A stretch of DNA of 64,000 nt from the NCBI RefSeq assembly GCF_001544835.2, contig NZ_FCNX02000012.1:1-64000 (forward strand). Direction: 5' to 3'. Positions 1 to 8,940 of this stretch are shown piece by piece. Both the position numbers and the translations under genes were made by a program. The notes under the pieces are model-generated. The model did not search any database. It was not told the DNA's origin and saw only the letters and a program-made list of their open reading frames with translations. Source of the DNA: Caballeronia fortuita. Lineage in GTDB: Bacteria > Pseudomonadota > Gammaproteobacteria > Burkholderiales > Burkholderiaceae. Numbering within the stretch: the first letter of the stretch is position 1; each line of letters starts with the position of its first letter.

Positions 1-500
1 ATAACTACCGACAATCATCCCGGTCGACCGGCCAAGATGATTGTCGGTAAACCGGCCATGCTGCTTGACGCTATCTAATGCGTTTTCGTATCCCAGTTCG
101 GTAGCTTTCTCCTCGCATAGCACCATGTAGCGAGCGCCGCGATGTGCTGTTGGCCGCTTAACGCACAGACTGCCGCTTGCGCCGGTCAATTCGCATGTCC
201 GGCTGGCGATTTCGCGAGCTCGGTCGATCATTGGATCATTGCGTCGGTTATCGGCGTGCTCTCTCTGAGCAGGAAATGGAGACCCCCGAATTTTGCCTTG
301 ACCTGAGTTGCCTCGACGCGAAGCTGAGTATTTAAGGAACCGTAGTTTGTCAGTTCTTTCGACAGCGAGCGGAGCAATGCGTACCAACCGTCGCCGCATT
401 CGAAGCCCCAGCACATGGAGCTTTCCTCCGATGCCCTGGAGCGGCCGGAGTAAAGGTGGGGAAATTCCTCGTACAGCGCCCGCGTCAGGCTATCGTTCAT
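1..500 (-). pseudogene. Frameshifted small hypothetical protein, truncated by window edge
   Basis: The reading frame opens at an ATG at 498-500 and encodes an acidic protein with the stretch FECGDGWYALL followed by QVKAKFGGLHF. I recognise this only as a pattern of a widespread uncharacterised bacterial family; no function is known to me. The frame stops at 228-230, but the adjacent frame continues directly with the expected C-terminal part (ARYMVLCEEKATELGYE) and stays open to position 1. The two halves are separated by a perfect 8-bp tandem duplication (GATCATTG twice, 226-241). Removing one copy restores one continuous frame through the break. I therefore call a recently disrupted gene; its end lies outside the window. 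Confidence 0.6.
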
Positions 501-1559
501 TGCGTATGTCTATTTTCGATGGAGCGGGTTTGACGCGGGCGTCAGAAATCGCGTCAGCAACGGGGCCCTTTCAGATGCTGTACATCTGCATCGTGACGTA
601 TCCCACGGTTCGGCAACGTGCGTTGCCGAACCGAGTTCATGTCAGAGCGGGTCCCAGGGAAGCGAGGTTCGCGTGGCTAAGTTGCCGGCCTTCGCACGCC
701 CCTGCGATCCACGGTTCGGTAGTCGAGCAACAAAACAAGGACATGAGAGTGAAGAGTTCTCCGCTCACTCCTACGGGCAACCTTTCTACCAGATAACCGA
801 ATTTATCAACGACTACATGTACATGGTCGGAAACGTCTGGGGTGAACGCGACGATTGGAAGCGCGTCGCGCTGACATCACTGCCAAGTCTTCAGATCTTC
901 TCTGCTTGTCCGTTACTGCGCAGCGCTAGAAACGGCTTTTGGTCGTGAAGAATCGTTCACCGGTCGAAATACCGACGTTTTGCCGCGCCGCGTCGCGAAT
1001 GACAGCGATGCGGCGACCTGCAGCCGCGCAGCGGACGAACGGCGAGCGTCGGCTTTGGCCGAAAGGGCGCATGTCGGCACGCGAGCAGACGGGCGCGTTT
1101 CTCTCGAAGAGCGTCGGACGTGGCAAGCTCAGCACGGCTCGAGACACGTACTGGTTGTTGAAGGTCTTGCTCTCGAGACCACGCTGCGGGTGTGCGATCG
1201 GTCCACCACGCTTGCTTGTTGCTTGCAACGGTTCGTAGCGAAGTCATAACCGGGGCAGGCGTCGAATCGTCCCGCTTGCACCTCGGTTGCCCGGCTCGCT
1301 CGCAATATGTGGATTGAATTTCTCATCGTTGGTCAGCCGAAGGGGGCAGAAATCTACGCACGGGCTTCATTCGCTCGCTCGAAGAACTCTGCTCGGAATC
1401 TGTGCGGCAAAGTGCGCAGGAGCATTTTCAGGCGGCCGCATGCAGCCGACCCGGCATCTGCAGCATACATGCTGCTCGCGGAGTGGAACCACGTGACACT
1501 CGAGTGTCGTCATTGTGGTTTGCGTAGGACTGGACGCCCGCCTCGCTCCGAAGCGACGT
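501..1559. other. Non-coding stretch, no supported gene
   Basis: About 1.06 kb without a convincing gene. Open frames here overlap on both strands, none has a recognisable domain, and none has a clear ribosome binding site. The only clear structure is the strong inverted repeat at 606-633. Confidence 0.5.
606..633. repeat. Perfect 13-bp inverted repeat (hairpin)
   Basis: CGGTTCGGCAACG at 606-618 and its exact reverse complement at 621-633 are separated by only TG. As RNA this gives a very stable GC-rich hairpin. There is no T-run on either side, so it is not a canonical intrinsic terminator. It lies just upstream of the disrupted gene at 1-500, pointing away from it. Confidence 0.6.
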
Positions 1560-2630
1560 CTAAGAAGGAATGATCCGTCCGAGCTTCAATTTATCGAACA
1601 GCGCGAAGAACGCGTCCGGCGTGGACCGATAATCGAGGAAGCCTGCTTTGCGGCTCTTGCTCATGTCGGTCAGCACTTCCATCGGACGTCCGAGATCGGC
1701 ATCGGTATGCCACCACGACACGAGCTTGTCGATATTGGCTTCCTTCAACTGATAGCGGCTCGCGATGTCCGCCCATTGTTTTCCCGCGTCCTGCATGCGA
1801 TGTTCGAGCGGACGCGTCACGCCGTCGAAAGGCGCGGGCTCGATGCCGAAATACTGCGCGAGCTGGGACCACATCCATTTCCAGCGGAACACGTCGCCAT
1901 TGACGACGTTGAAGTCTTCATTGCGTGCATTGGGCGAGGTGGACGCCCACTCGAGATGCCGCGCGAGCAGTCGTGCGTCGGTCATGTCCGTGAGACTGTT
2001 CCATTGCGCCGCCGAGCCGGGAAACACGAACGGCTGCCCCGTTTCCTTGCAGAGCGTTGCGTACACGGCAAGCGTGACGCCCATGTTCATCGCGTTGCCT
2101 AGCGCGAAACCGATGATCGTATGCGGTCGATGCACGCTCCACCCAAAGCCGTATGTGCGCGCGGCTTCGAATAGCCGGTCTTCCTGCTCGTAGTAGAAAT
2201 TATCGACGGGTTGCCGGCCTTGTTCTTCCCGAAACGGCGTGAGCGGGACACTGCCTTGCGCATACGCTTCGAAGGGTCCGAGGTAATGCTTGAGGCCCGT
2301 GACGAGCGCGGCGTGTTCGAGCTTGCCGGAAGGGCCGAGCGCGTCCAGCACGTGACGCACCATTGCGCCGTTCACTTGAATGTTCTCGCGTTCGGTTGCC
2401 TGTCGCGACCATGCAGTGAAGTAGACGTGACTGAAATGCTGCCCCTGCAGCGCATTCGCCACGGATTGTGCGGAAGTGAGATCGGCGATGACGGATTCGA
2501 CGCCGTCGGGCGCTTTCGTGCGCCCGCGCGAGAGACCGGTGACGTCCCATCCTCCGCGTTCGAGGAGATGTTGCGCAAGATTGCCGCCGACGATGCCCGT
2601 CGCGCCGATGATGAGTGCCCGTTTGTTCAT
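1560..2630 (-). CDS. PRISE-type short-chain reductase (SDR family)
   Basis: A 356-residue NAD(P)H-binding SDR. The N-terminal GATGIVGG is the Rossmann motif. The later motifs match the PRISE group (progesterone 5-beta-reductase / iridoid synthase-like enone reductases): TGLKHYLGPFE, NFYYEQED with the catalytic Tyr, HRPHTIIGF and the C-terminal FNVVNGDVFRWKWMW. Family members reduce activated C=C bonds of enones; the substrate here is unknown. The ATG at 2628-2630 places the Rossmann motif at the N-terminus. It is the last gene of the minus-strand operon 11.6 to 1.56 kb, 73 bp after maleylacetate reductase, so a reductive step in the same catabolic pathway is a reasonable inference. Confidence 0.85.
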   Translation of the reverse strand: MNKRALIIGATGIVGGNLAQHLLERGGWDVTGLSRGRTKAPDGVESVIADLTSAQSVANALQGQHFSHVYFTAWSRQATERENIQVNGAMVRHVLDALGPSGKLEHAALVTGLKHYLGPFEAYAQGSVPLTPFREEQGRQPVDNFYYEQEDRLFEAARTYGFGWSVHRPHTIIGFALGNAMNMGVTLAVYATLCKETGQPFVFPGSAAQWNSLTDMTDARLLARHLEWASTSPNARNEDFNVVNGDVFRWKWMWSQLAQYFGIEPAPFDGVTRPLEHRMQDAGKQWADIASRYQLKEANIDKLVSWWHTDADLGRPMEVLTDMSKSRKAGFLDYRSTPDAFFALFDKLKLGRIIPS

Positions 2631-2703
2631 GAAGATCAATGTCGAAAGTTAAAGTGTTGGCGGGAAGAGTCTGCGGATGCGCGCTTTCGCCAGCGGATGC
2701 GAA

Positions 2704-3783
2704 CTACATGATCGGAAAGGTCCGGCTGTCAGGCCGTATGCCGTCGAAAGCGCATGCCAGTAAGCGATGTACCGCGTCACGGGAGAGCGGTCTGGGGTTG
2801 TAATAGGGAGCCTGCATGGCCGCCGTGGCGGCGGCATCGATGTCGGTCAAACGGAGCCCTAGCGCGCCGAGAGACGCGGGTGCGTCGAGCGAGCGGCCAA
2901 GGTCGTGCAGCGCGGCCGCGGGTTCTTGCGTTTCGAGTGCCTTGCACAAACGTTCGTTGGCGTCTGGTGCGGCAGGCAAATTGAACGCCATCGAGTAAGG
3001 CAGCATCACCGCATGCGTCTCCGCATGCGGTAGATTAAAAATCCCGCCGAGCGTGTGGCAGAGCTTGTGATGCAGCGCCATGCCGACACTCCCGAGAACG
3101 GTTCCGCACAACCACGCACCATACTGGGCAGTTTCGCGTGCCGCAGTATCATCTGGCTGCCTGACGATGCGCGGCAAAGCCCTTGCGAGGCTGCGGATGC
3201 CTTCTTCGGCGAACAGCGACATCACGGGATTGGCGTCTTGCGCGTAGAGCCCCTCTGCGGCATGCGCAATCGCGTTAAGGCCGCTCGTCGCCGAGAGCGA
3301 CGCGGGCAAGGTCAGGGTGAGGCACGGATCGTAGATCACGGTGCGCGGCAGCACGCGAAAACTCTTGCCGGTCTTTTTCTCGCTTGCCGAAGTCACGCCG
3401 TAGATAGGCGTGACCTCTGAGCCGGCATACGTGGTAGGAATCGCGAGAATCGGCAGCGAGGTTTCGAGCGCGATGGCTTTCGCCAGTCCGAGCGTCGAGC
3501 CGCCGCCTGCTGCGACAAGTCCATCCGCACCCGCTGCGAGCGCCGCCGCGACGCCTTCGCGCGCGGTTTCGACGGGTACATGCATGACGGCCCGATCGAA
3601 TATGTCGGCGCAGCGCTCGGCTGCGAGCTTGCGCACGCGGTCAGCAAGAAAGCGCTGCTCGGGCGTGCACAGCACGAGCGCGCGTCGGATGCACAGTTCG
3701 TCCAGCTCATCGGCGAGGCGCTCGATCGCCCCCGTGCCGAAGACAATGCGGCCCGGGCGGCTGGTGTAGGTAAAGGAAATCAT
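2704..3783 (-). CDS. Maleylacetate reductase (iron-containing alcohol dehydrogenase family)
   Basis: 359 residues. Reduces maleylacetate to 3-oxoadipate with NAD(P)H, the step after hydroxyquinol ring cleavage. Family features are the N-terminal FGTGAIERLADEL, the nucleotide-binding AAGGGSTLGLAKA, the PTTYAGSEVTPIYG segment and the metal-region histidines in GMALHHKLCHTLGG and NLPHAETHAVMLP. The ATG at 3781-3783 overlaps the stop of the upstream dioxygenase gene by 4 nt, so the two are translationally coupled. That pairing is the classical lower hydroxyquinol/chlorocatechol arrangement and supports the assignment strongly. An in-frame extension upstream to 3879 exists but would run through the dioxygenase gene. 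Confidence 0.92.
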   Translation of the reverse strand: MISFTYTSRPGRIVFGTGAIERLADELDELCIRRALVLCTPEQRFLADRVRKLAAERCADIFDRAVMHVPVETAREGVAAALAAGADGLVAAGGGSTLGLAKAIALETSLPILAIPTTYAGSEVTPIYGVTSASEKKTGKSFRVLPRTVIYDPCLTLTLPASLSATSGLNAIAHAAEGLYAQDANPVMSLFAEEGIRSLARALPRIVRQPDDTAARETAQYGAWLCGTVLGSVGMALHHKLCHTLGGIFNLPHAETHAVMLPYSMAFNLPAAPDANERLCKALETQEPAAALHDLGRSLDAPASLGALGLRLTDIDAAATAAMQAPYYNPRPLSRDAVHRLLACAFDGIRPDSRTFPIM

Positions 3784-4643
3784 GAGGATTGACTCAGGAC
3801 GAAGTCGAACGAGAGCGTGCTGAATGGCGTGGTCATCACCGTGCCGTCGGGCGCCGTGCCGTGCCCGTGACGGATCCACGGCGCGATCAGTGAGGAACGC
3901 ACGCCGAATACGGCGTCCGAGTCCAGATAACGATCGCCGTCGCGGAAGACGTGCGTGACGAGTCGGTCATAGCCGGGCGCCGTAATCATGAAATGCAGAT
4001 GCGCCGGGCGCCAGGGATGACGCCCCAGCGCCTCGAGCATGCGTCCGACCGGGCCATCGTGCGGAATAGGATAGGGCTCCGCGACGATCGACCGAAAGTG
4101 ATAGCGGCCATCGGCGAGGCTATGTAGCACACCTCTTGCGCGATGCGTCTCGGCGTCGGCTCTCTGGACGTCGTAGAAACCATCCACATCCGCCTGCCAG
4201 ACTTCGATGCGGGCGCCGCTCACCGGCTCGCCGTCCTGGCCGCGCACTACACCTGACACGAAGCAAGGTTCGCCGCGCGCGCCGTTGGCGACGTCGTCGC
4301 CGTTACGATATTCCGGCGCATTGTCCACGAAGAACGGGCCAAAGACGGTTGCTTCCGTGCAGCCATCGGGCTTGCGATGCGCCATTGCCGTCACGAGCAT
4401 CGACAGGCCCAGCGTATCCGACAGCAAAATGAACTCCTGGCGGCGGTCGTCGGTGATATGGCCGACGTCGGTCAGAAAGCGGATGCCGGCTTCCCACTCG
4501 CGCTCGCTCAGACCAACTTCGCGGGCGAAGGCGTGCAAATGCCGGACGAGACTCGTGACAATCGTCTTGAGCCGCTCATCGGCTGCATGTTCGTGGCGGG
4601 CAAGTACCGCCTCCGTGATGGTGTTATCGTCGAGGTTTCGCAT
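3780..4643 (-). CDS. Intradiol ring-cleavage dioxygenase, probable hydroxyquinol 1,2-dioxygenase
   Basis: 287 residues. A non-haem Fe(III) enzyme that cleaves hydroxyquinol (or a catechol) between the hydroxyls, giving maleylacetate. An N-terminal helical dimerisation domain (about residues 10-110) precedes the catalytic beta-sandwich. The Fe ligands are visible as Tyr in DGFYDVQ, Tyr in DGRYHFRSI and the two His in RPAHLHFMI. Hydroxyquinol rather than catechol specificity is inferred mainly from the coupled maleylacetate reductase gene. It follows the small YciI gene by 21 bp. Confidence 0.9.
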   Translation of the reverse strand: MRNLDDNTITEAVLARHEHAADERLKTIVTSLVRHLHAFAREVGLSEREWEAGIRFLTDVGHITDDRRQEFILLSDTLGLSMLVTAMAHRKPDGCTEATVFGPFFVDNAPEYRNGDDVANGARGEPCFVSGVVRGQDGEPVSGARIEVWQADVDGFYDVQRADAETHRARGVLHSLADGRYHFRSIVAEPYPIPHDGPVGRMLEALGRHPWRPAHLHFMITAPGYDRLVTHVFRDGDRYLDSDAVFGVRSSLIAPWIRHGHGTAPDGTVMTTPFSTLSFDFVLSQSS

Positions 4644-4664
4644 TGGTTCAATCCGTGACCGTGA

Positions 4665-4949
4665 CTAGCGGTTGTCAACGCGCTTGAGGAACGGACGGAT
4701 ATCCACGCTGCGCCAGATCCCCGCTTCGTTAAACGGATCGTTGCTGTTAAAGCGCATCACCTCGCCGATCTCGTCCGCCTCAAAGAGGAAGAAACTGCCA
4801 ATCATCGTTTCCTGGTCACCCGCCAGCAGCGGGCCAGACATGACCATCTTGACGGGTGACGTGGCCAGATAGGCCTTGTGTTCTTCGTAATGGGCAAGAC
4901 GGCGTTCGACCATGTTGTCATGGTCAAGGCAGTAGACGGTGTAGTGCAT
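4665..4949 (-). CDS. YciI family protein
   Basis: 94 residues with the ferredoxin-like YciI/YCII fold signature: a conserved His in RLAHYEEHKAYL, GPLLAGD, and an FNSNDPFNEAGIW segment near the C-terminus. Some YciI relatives in aromatic degradation operons act as dehydrochlorinases or isomerases on ring-cleavage intermediates. Position next to an intradiol dioxygenase is consistent with such a role, but the reaction is not determinable from sequence. Confidence 0.85.
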   Translation of the reverse strand: MHYTVYCLDHDNMVERRLAHYEEHKAYLATSPVKMVMSGPLLAGDQETMIGSFFLFEADEIGEVMRFNSNDPFNEAGIWRSVDIRPFLKRVDNR

Positions 4950-4979
4950 TGCAACTCCTGGATGTAATGAGCAAAGAAT

Positions 4980-5888
4980 TCAGCGGCGAATCCCGGCTTG
5001 CGCCTCGACGGCGCGCACGATGGAGAAGAAATCCAGATCCGCACCGTCGCTCTCTGCGTAGCGCTTGAACTGCTCACGCACGAGCGCAGCGGCTGTCATC
5101 GGTACGCCGGCGTCCGCGCCCGCATCGACCACGAGCGACATGTCCTTGAGCATTTGACGCGACGAAAACGCGGGGGAGAAGTCCCGTTTCTTCAGCGGAT
5201 CGAGCTTGTATTTGACGAGTGGGGACGCCGCGACGCTATCGCCGATGACCTCCAGCATCTCGGCCCAGTCCAGCCCGCCCTTTGTGCCGAGCGTCAGCGC
5301 TTCGGCTAGCAGCACGGCGGTCGAGCCGACCAGATGATTGATCGCGAGTTTCAGGTAGCGTGCCTGCTGATCCTCGCCGACGTAATACTGCCGCGCGGAC
5401 ATGGCCTGAAAGACAGGCAACGCGCGGCCGTACGCGTCTTGCGAGCCGGATGTGAACACGGTCAGCTGCGCCTTGTCGGCAAGAACGGTGCTGCCCGACA
5501 CGGGCGCGCAGATATAGCCGATTCCGCGCCTGTGCGACGCGTCGCGCACTTCGCCCGACGCCGTGGGCGAGACCGTGCTCATGTCGATATAGACGGCACC
5601 GTCGTTTGCGTTTTCGATCACGCCATGTGCACCGAGCGCAACCTTACGCAATACGGCATCGTCGGGGATGATCGAGAACACGAGCGGGGCCGAACGCGCG
5701 ACGCTGGCGAGATCCTCGGCGCGGCGGGCGCCGAGTCGAACGGCCTCGTCGATGCGCGCTGCGTCGACGTCAAACACGGTCACGTGGAATCCTGCGGCGA
5801 GCAGATTGCGCACGATCGGCGTGCCCATCTTGCCGAGGCCGATCCAGCCGATCTGTTGTGCGTTGTGTTTCTCTTGCGTTTGCGGCAT
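4980..5888 (-). CDS. 3-hydroxyisobutyrate dehydrogenase-like NAD(P)-dependent oxidoreductase
   Basis: 302 residues, beta-hydroxyacid dehydrogenase family. It has the N-terminal Rossmann motif IGWIGLGKMGTPI, the substrate loop APVSGS, and the catalytic Lys region YLKLAINHLVGS. Family members oxidise 3-hydroxyisobutyrate, 6-phosphogluconate or tartronate semialdehyde; the specific substrate cannot be read here. It sits in the operon between the zinc dehydrogenase (4 bp spacing to its stop) and the YciI gene, and probably acts on an intermediate of the same pathway. Confidence 0.88.
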   Translation of the reverse strand: MPQTQEKHNAQQIGWIGLGKMGTPIVRNLLAAGFHVTVFDVDAARIDEAVRLGARRAEDLASVARSAPLVFSIIPDDAVLRKVALGAHGVIENANDGAVYIDMSTVSPTASGEVRDASHRRGIGYICAPVSGSTVLADKAQLTVFTSGSQDAYGRALPVFQAMSARQYYVGEDQQARYLKLAINHLVGSTAVLLAEALTLGTKGGLDWAEMLEVIGDSVAASPLVKYKLDPLKKRDFSPAFSSRQMLKDMSLVVDAGADAGVPMTAAALVREQFKRYAESDGADLDFFSIVRAVEAQAGIRR

Positions 5889-5892
5889 GTCG

Positions 5893-6963
5893 TCACCGTA
5901 CCTGGGGATTGATGAGAATCTTCATCTTGTCGCTGCCCTTGTCGCTCAGCACGTCAAAGCCTTTTTCGACGACATCGTCGGCATCGATCAGGTCGTGGAT
6001 GAGCTTTTCAACCGGGAATTTGCCGTTCGCAATCATGCCGATGATGCGCGGCCAGATAGTGACGGGATAGCACCACGTTCCCTCGATTCGGATGTCCTTG
6101 AGTGACCATTTCATCGGATCGACGCTCGCAGTGCCGACGTGCAGACCTGCCTGGACCACGGCTCCCGCCGAACGCACGGCATCGACGCAGGCGTTCAGCG
6201 CATGCTGGTTGCCCGCGCATTCAATCGCAACGTCGACGCCCACGCCTTCAGTCAAATCGCGAATCTTTTGCGGCAGGTCGCCGTCGGATGGATCGAAGAT
6301 TTCAGTCGTGACGCCGAAGCCGGCCATCTTCGCGGCGCGCGCCGCGTTGGGTTCGCTGACAAATATCTTCGTGGCGCCCGCTGCGTGACAGGCGAGGGCA
6401 GCAAGCACGCCAATCGGGCCCGCCCCTGTAATCAGCACGGTCGAGCCGACCGTGACGCCGCCCCGGTCCACGGCATAGAGTGCGACGGCAGCCGGCTCGA
6501 TCAGCGCACCCTGCTTGTCGCTGACGGAGTCGGGCAGGCGGTTCGCGTGATAGTCGTTGAGCACTGTGTATTCGGCCATACCGCCGCCGTCCCAACTGAG
6601 CCCGACGCAACCCATTTTCGTGCAGAGATGGCGCATGCCGCGCGCGCAGTAGTAGCACTGACCACACGACGCGAGCGGCATCACAGAGATACGGTCGCCG
6701 CGCTGCACGTTCTTCACGTCCTTGCCGACTTCGACTACCTCCGCACTGAACTCATGACCGAGAACCTGAGGCGCTTTTGCTCCCGTCAATGCATGCGGCT
6801 CGGTCGGCACGACGATGGGACCCGCCTGATACTCGTGCAGGTCGGTGCCGCAGATGCCGCACCACAGCGGTTTGACGATCATCTGGCTCGCGCCCATGCT
6901 CGTCGGGTCGGGGACGTTCTCGACCCGGATATCGTGCGCGCAGTGAAAACGCACTGCTCTCAT
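5893..6963 (-). CDS. Zinc-dependent alcohol/polyol dehydrogenase (butanediol dehydrogenase type)
   Basis: 356 residues, MDR superfamily. The catalytic zinc site is visible as CGICGTDLHEY and GHEFSAEVVEVG, the structural zinc site as the cysteines in CGQCYYCARGMRHLC, and the NAD-binding loop as GAGPIGVLAA. Closest in pattern to 2,3-butanediol and sorbitol/threonine dehydrogenases. Being directly downstream of a sugar-type ABC importer, it may catalyse the first oxidation of the imported polyol-like substrate (inference). Confidence 0.88.
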   Translation of the reverse strand: MRAVRFHCAHDIRVENVPDPTSMGASQMIVKPLWCGICGTDLHEYQAGPIVVPTEPHALTGAKAPQVLGHEFSAEVVEVGKDVKNVQRGDRISVMPLASCGQCYYCARGMRHLCTKMGCVGLSWDGGGMAEYTVLNDYHANRLPDSVSDKQGALIEPAAVALYAVDRGGVTVGSTVLITGAGPIGVLAALACHAAGATKIFVSEPNAARAAKMAGFGVTTEIFDPSDGDLPQKIRDLTEGVGVDVAIECAGNQHALNACVDAVRSAGAVVQAGLHVGTASVDPMKWSLKDIRIEGTWCYPVTIWPRIIGMIANGKFPVEKLIHDLIDADDVVEKGFDVLSDKGSDKMKILINPQVR

Positions 6964-7021
6964 ATTCGACTCCTTGGTTTAGACGGGCCATTTCGAATGG
7001 CCTCATGGGGATCTGGAAAAT

Positions 7022-7990
7022 TCAGCGTTGCCGGCGGCTCACGTAGCACGCCGATGCGCCGATGATGATGACGCCCTTAACGATGATCTGCGCTTGCACG
7101 GGCATGCCGATCAGCAGCACGATGTTGAAGACGATGACGAGAATGGCTGCACCCGCGAGGCCGCCGAGCAAGGAGCCGCGGCCACCGGAGAGTGCGAGCC
7201 CACCCATCACGGCGGCGACGATCGAATCGAGTTCGAACCCGCGGCCCACCCAGTTGTCGACGATGCCGACGTAGCCCGACAGGATCAGTCCCGCCAGACC
7301 CGCGAGCAGAGCGCTAATCACGTAACACGCGATGCGTACTGTGTCGGGACGCACGCCGACCAGTCTCGCCGCCACGGCATTCCCGCCCGCCATGTACACC
7401 CGCCGTCCGAAGGTTGACAGATGCAGCAGCGTGCCGAACACGATCGTGCACACGAACAGCAACAGCACGTTGACGGGCACTCCCGCGATCGAGCCTGTTC
7501 CCAGTAAGTGAAAGAGCGGCGGTACGTTGCCGGAAGGCGCGCCCTGCGTATAGGCAAAACGCAGGCCGTCAAGCACGACGGCGGTGGCGAAGGTCGCGAG
7601 AAACGGCGATACCTGGCGCTTCGTGACGAGCAGACCGTTGAGCAACCCGGCACCGATGCACAGCACGAGCGTGACGCCAAAAATGGATGACGCTGAATGG
7701 TTCGTATCGTCGAACGCAGTCGCAATTACGGCCGCCGTCGCCATCACCGAGGCAACGGACAGATCGAGCCCGCCCACGAGAATCACGAACACCTGGCCAA
7801 TCACGACGATGCCGAGCGGCGCGAACTGCACCAGCATGTTGACGACGTTATCAGCGCGAAGGAAAGTGGGCGACCACGCGCCAGAGAGCACAATCAGCAC
7901 CACGAGAAACAGATAGATGCCATAGCGCTGCACGGCACGCAGCGACAGCGTGCGCACGGGCGTGGCGCCGCGCGGAGCAACCGAGTTCAT
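7022..7990 (-). CDS. ABC transporter permease (ribose/RbsC type)
   Basis: 322 residues with many hydrophobic segments of the BPD_transp_2 family. The family glycine-rich loop GGLDLSVASVMATAA and the C-terminal GGLALSGGRGSLLGGL are visible. It forms the inner-membrane channel with the permease encoded just upstream (4-nt overlap at 7987-7990). Two different permease genes imply a heterodimeric channel, as in rhamnose and autoinducer-2 type importers. Confidence 0.92.
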   Translation of the reverse strand: MNSVAPRGATPVRTLSLRAVQRYGIYLFLVVLIVLSGAWSPTFLRADNVVNMLVQFAPLGIVVIGQVFVILVGGLDLSVASVMATAAVIATAFDDTNHSASSIFGVTLVLCIGAGLLNGLLVTKRQVSPFLATFATAVVLDGLRFAYTQGAPSGNVPPLFHLLGTGSIAGVPVNVLLLFVCTIVFGTLLHLSTFGRRVYMAGGNAVAARLVGVRPDTVRIACYVISALLAGLAGLILSGYVGIVDNWVGRGFELDSIVAAVMGGLALSGGRGSLLGGLAGAAILVIVFNIVLLIGMPVQAQIIVKGVIIIGASACYVSRRQR

Positions 7991-8940
7991 GCGAGCCTCC
8001 GTTTCTGCTGGACGTTGACGCAGACAGCCGCAATGATCGCGATGCCCTGCACGATGAGCTGATACTGAGAAGGCACGCCGGCGAAGTTAATCAGATTGTT
8101 GAGCATGCTAAGCAGGTACACCCCAAGTAACGTGCCAACGACACCGCCGCGCCCCCCGCTCAGAATCGTGCCACCGACGACTACGGGCGTAATCGAAGCA
8201 AGCGTGTAGTTAGCGCCAAGATACGGTTGGCCCGAGCCGAACTGGGCGGCGAGATAAATGCCCGTGAGGCCGGCGCAGAGTGACGAGAATGTGTAGACGA
8301 ACAGAATGACCCTTTTGCGGGGAATGCCTGAGAGGGTTGCCGCATTGTCGTCGTCGCCTACGAGATAGACGTACCGGCCCAGGCGCGTATTGCGCATGAA
8401 GTACGACACGCTGGCATAAAGAAGCAGCACGACGGTGGCGGTGACCGGGACGTTGGCGTAGCGTCCATAAGCCAGCGCGTCGAAGCCGTCCGGTACGCTG
8501 CCTGCGGGGCCGTTCGCGTAGTACAGGATGCCGCCTTGCAGGATGGCGCCCATCCCCAGCGTGATGATCAGCGGATGCACGCGCAGCCAGAGTACAAGTA
8601 GGCCATTGGCCAGTCCCACCACCGCGGACAACGCAATCGCGACGGAAATCGCCATGCCCCATCCGCCCTGTGTCGCATCGGAGATACCGGATGTGAGCGT
8701 CGCGGTCACGCTGATGAGCGAACCAACTGACAGATCGATGCCCCCTGTCAGGACGGCGAGCGTCTGCCCGAGCGCGACGAGCGCCAGGCCTGTCGCCTGC
8801 TGATGGACGTTCAGCAGATTGGACAGCGTTGAAAAACGGTCGTTGACGTTTGTGCCCGTGACGAACAGCACCGCGATCAGCACTGCGACGATGAACGGCG
8901 CTGCATTCTGCGAGACGTGGCGTCTAATGAGCGTACGCAT
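7987..8940 (-). CDS. ABC transporter permease (ribose/RbsC type)
   Basis: 317 residues, BPD_transp_2 family, paralogous to the next gene. It has the loop GGIDLSVGSLISVTA and the C-terminal GGTILSGGRGGVVGTLLG. The ATG at 8938-8940 lies inside the 3' end of the ATPase gene (17-nt overlap), showing tight coupling. Inner-membrane component of the same importer. Confidence 0.92.
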   Translation of the reverse strand: MRTLIRRHVSQNAAPFIVAVLIAVLFVTGTNVNDRFSTLSNLLNVHQQATGLALVALGQTLAVLTGGIDLSVGSLISVTATLTSGISDATQGGWGMAISVAIALSAVVGLANGLLVLWLRVHPLIITLGMGAILQGGILYYANGPAGSVPDGFDALAYGRYANVPVTATVVLLLYASVSYFMRNTRLGRYVYLVGDDDNAATLSGIPRKRVILFVYTFSSLCAGLTGIYLAAQFGSGQPYLGANYTLASITPVVVGGTILSGGRGGVVGTLLGVYLLSMLNNLINFAGVPSQYQLIVQGIAIIAAVCVNVQQKRRLA

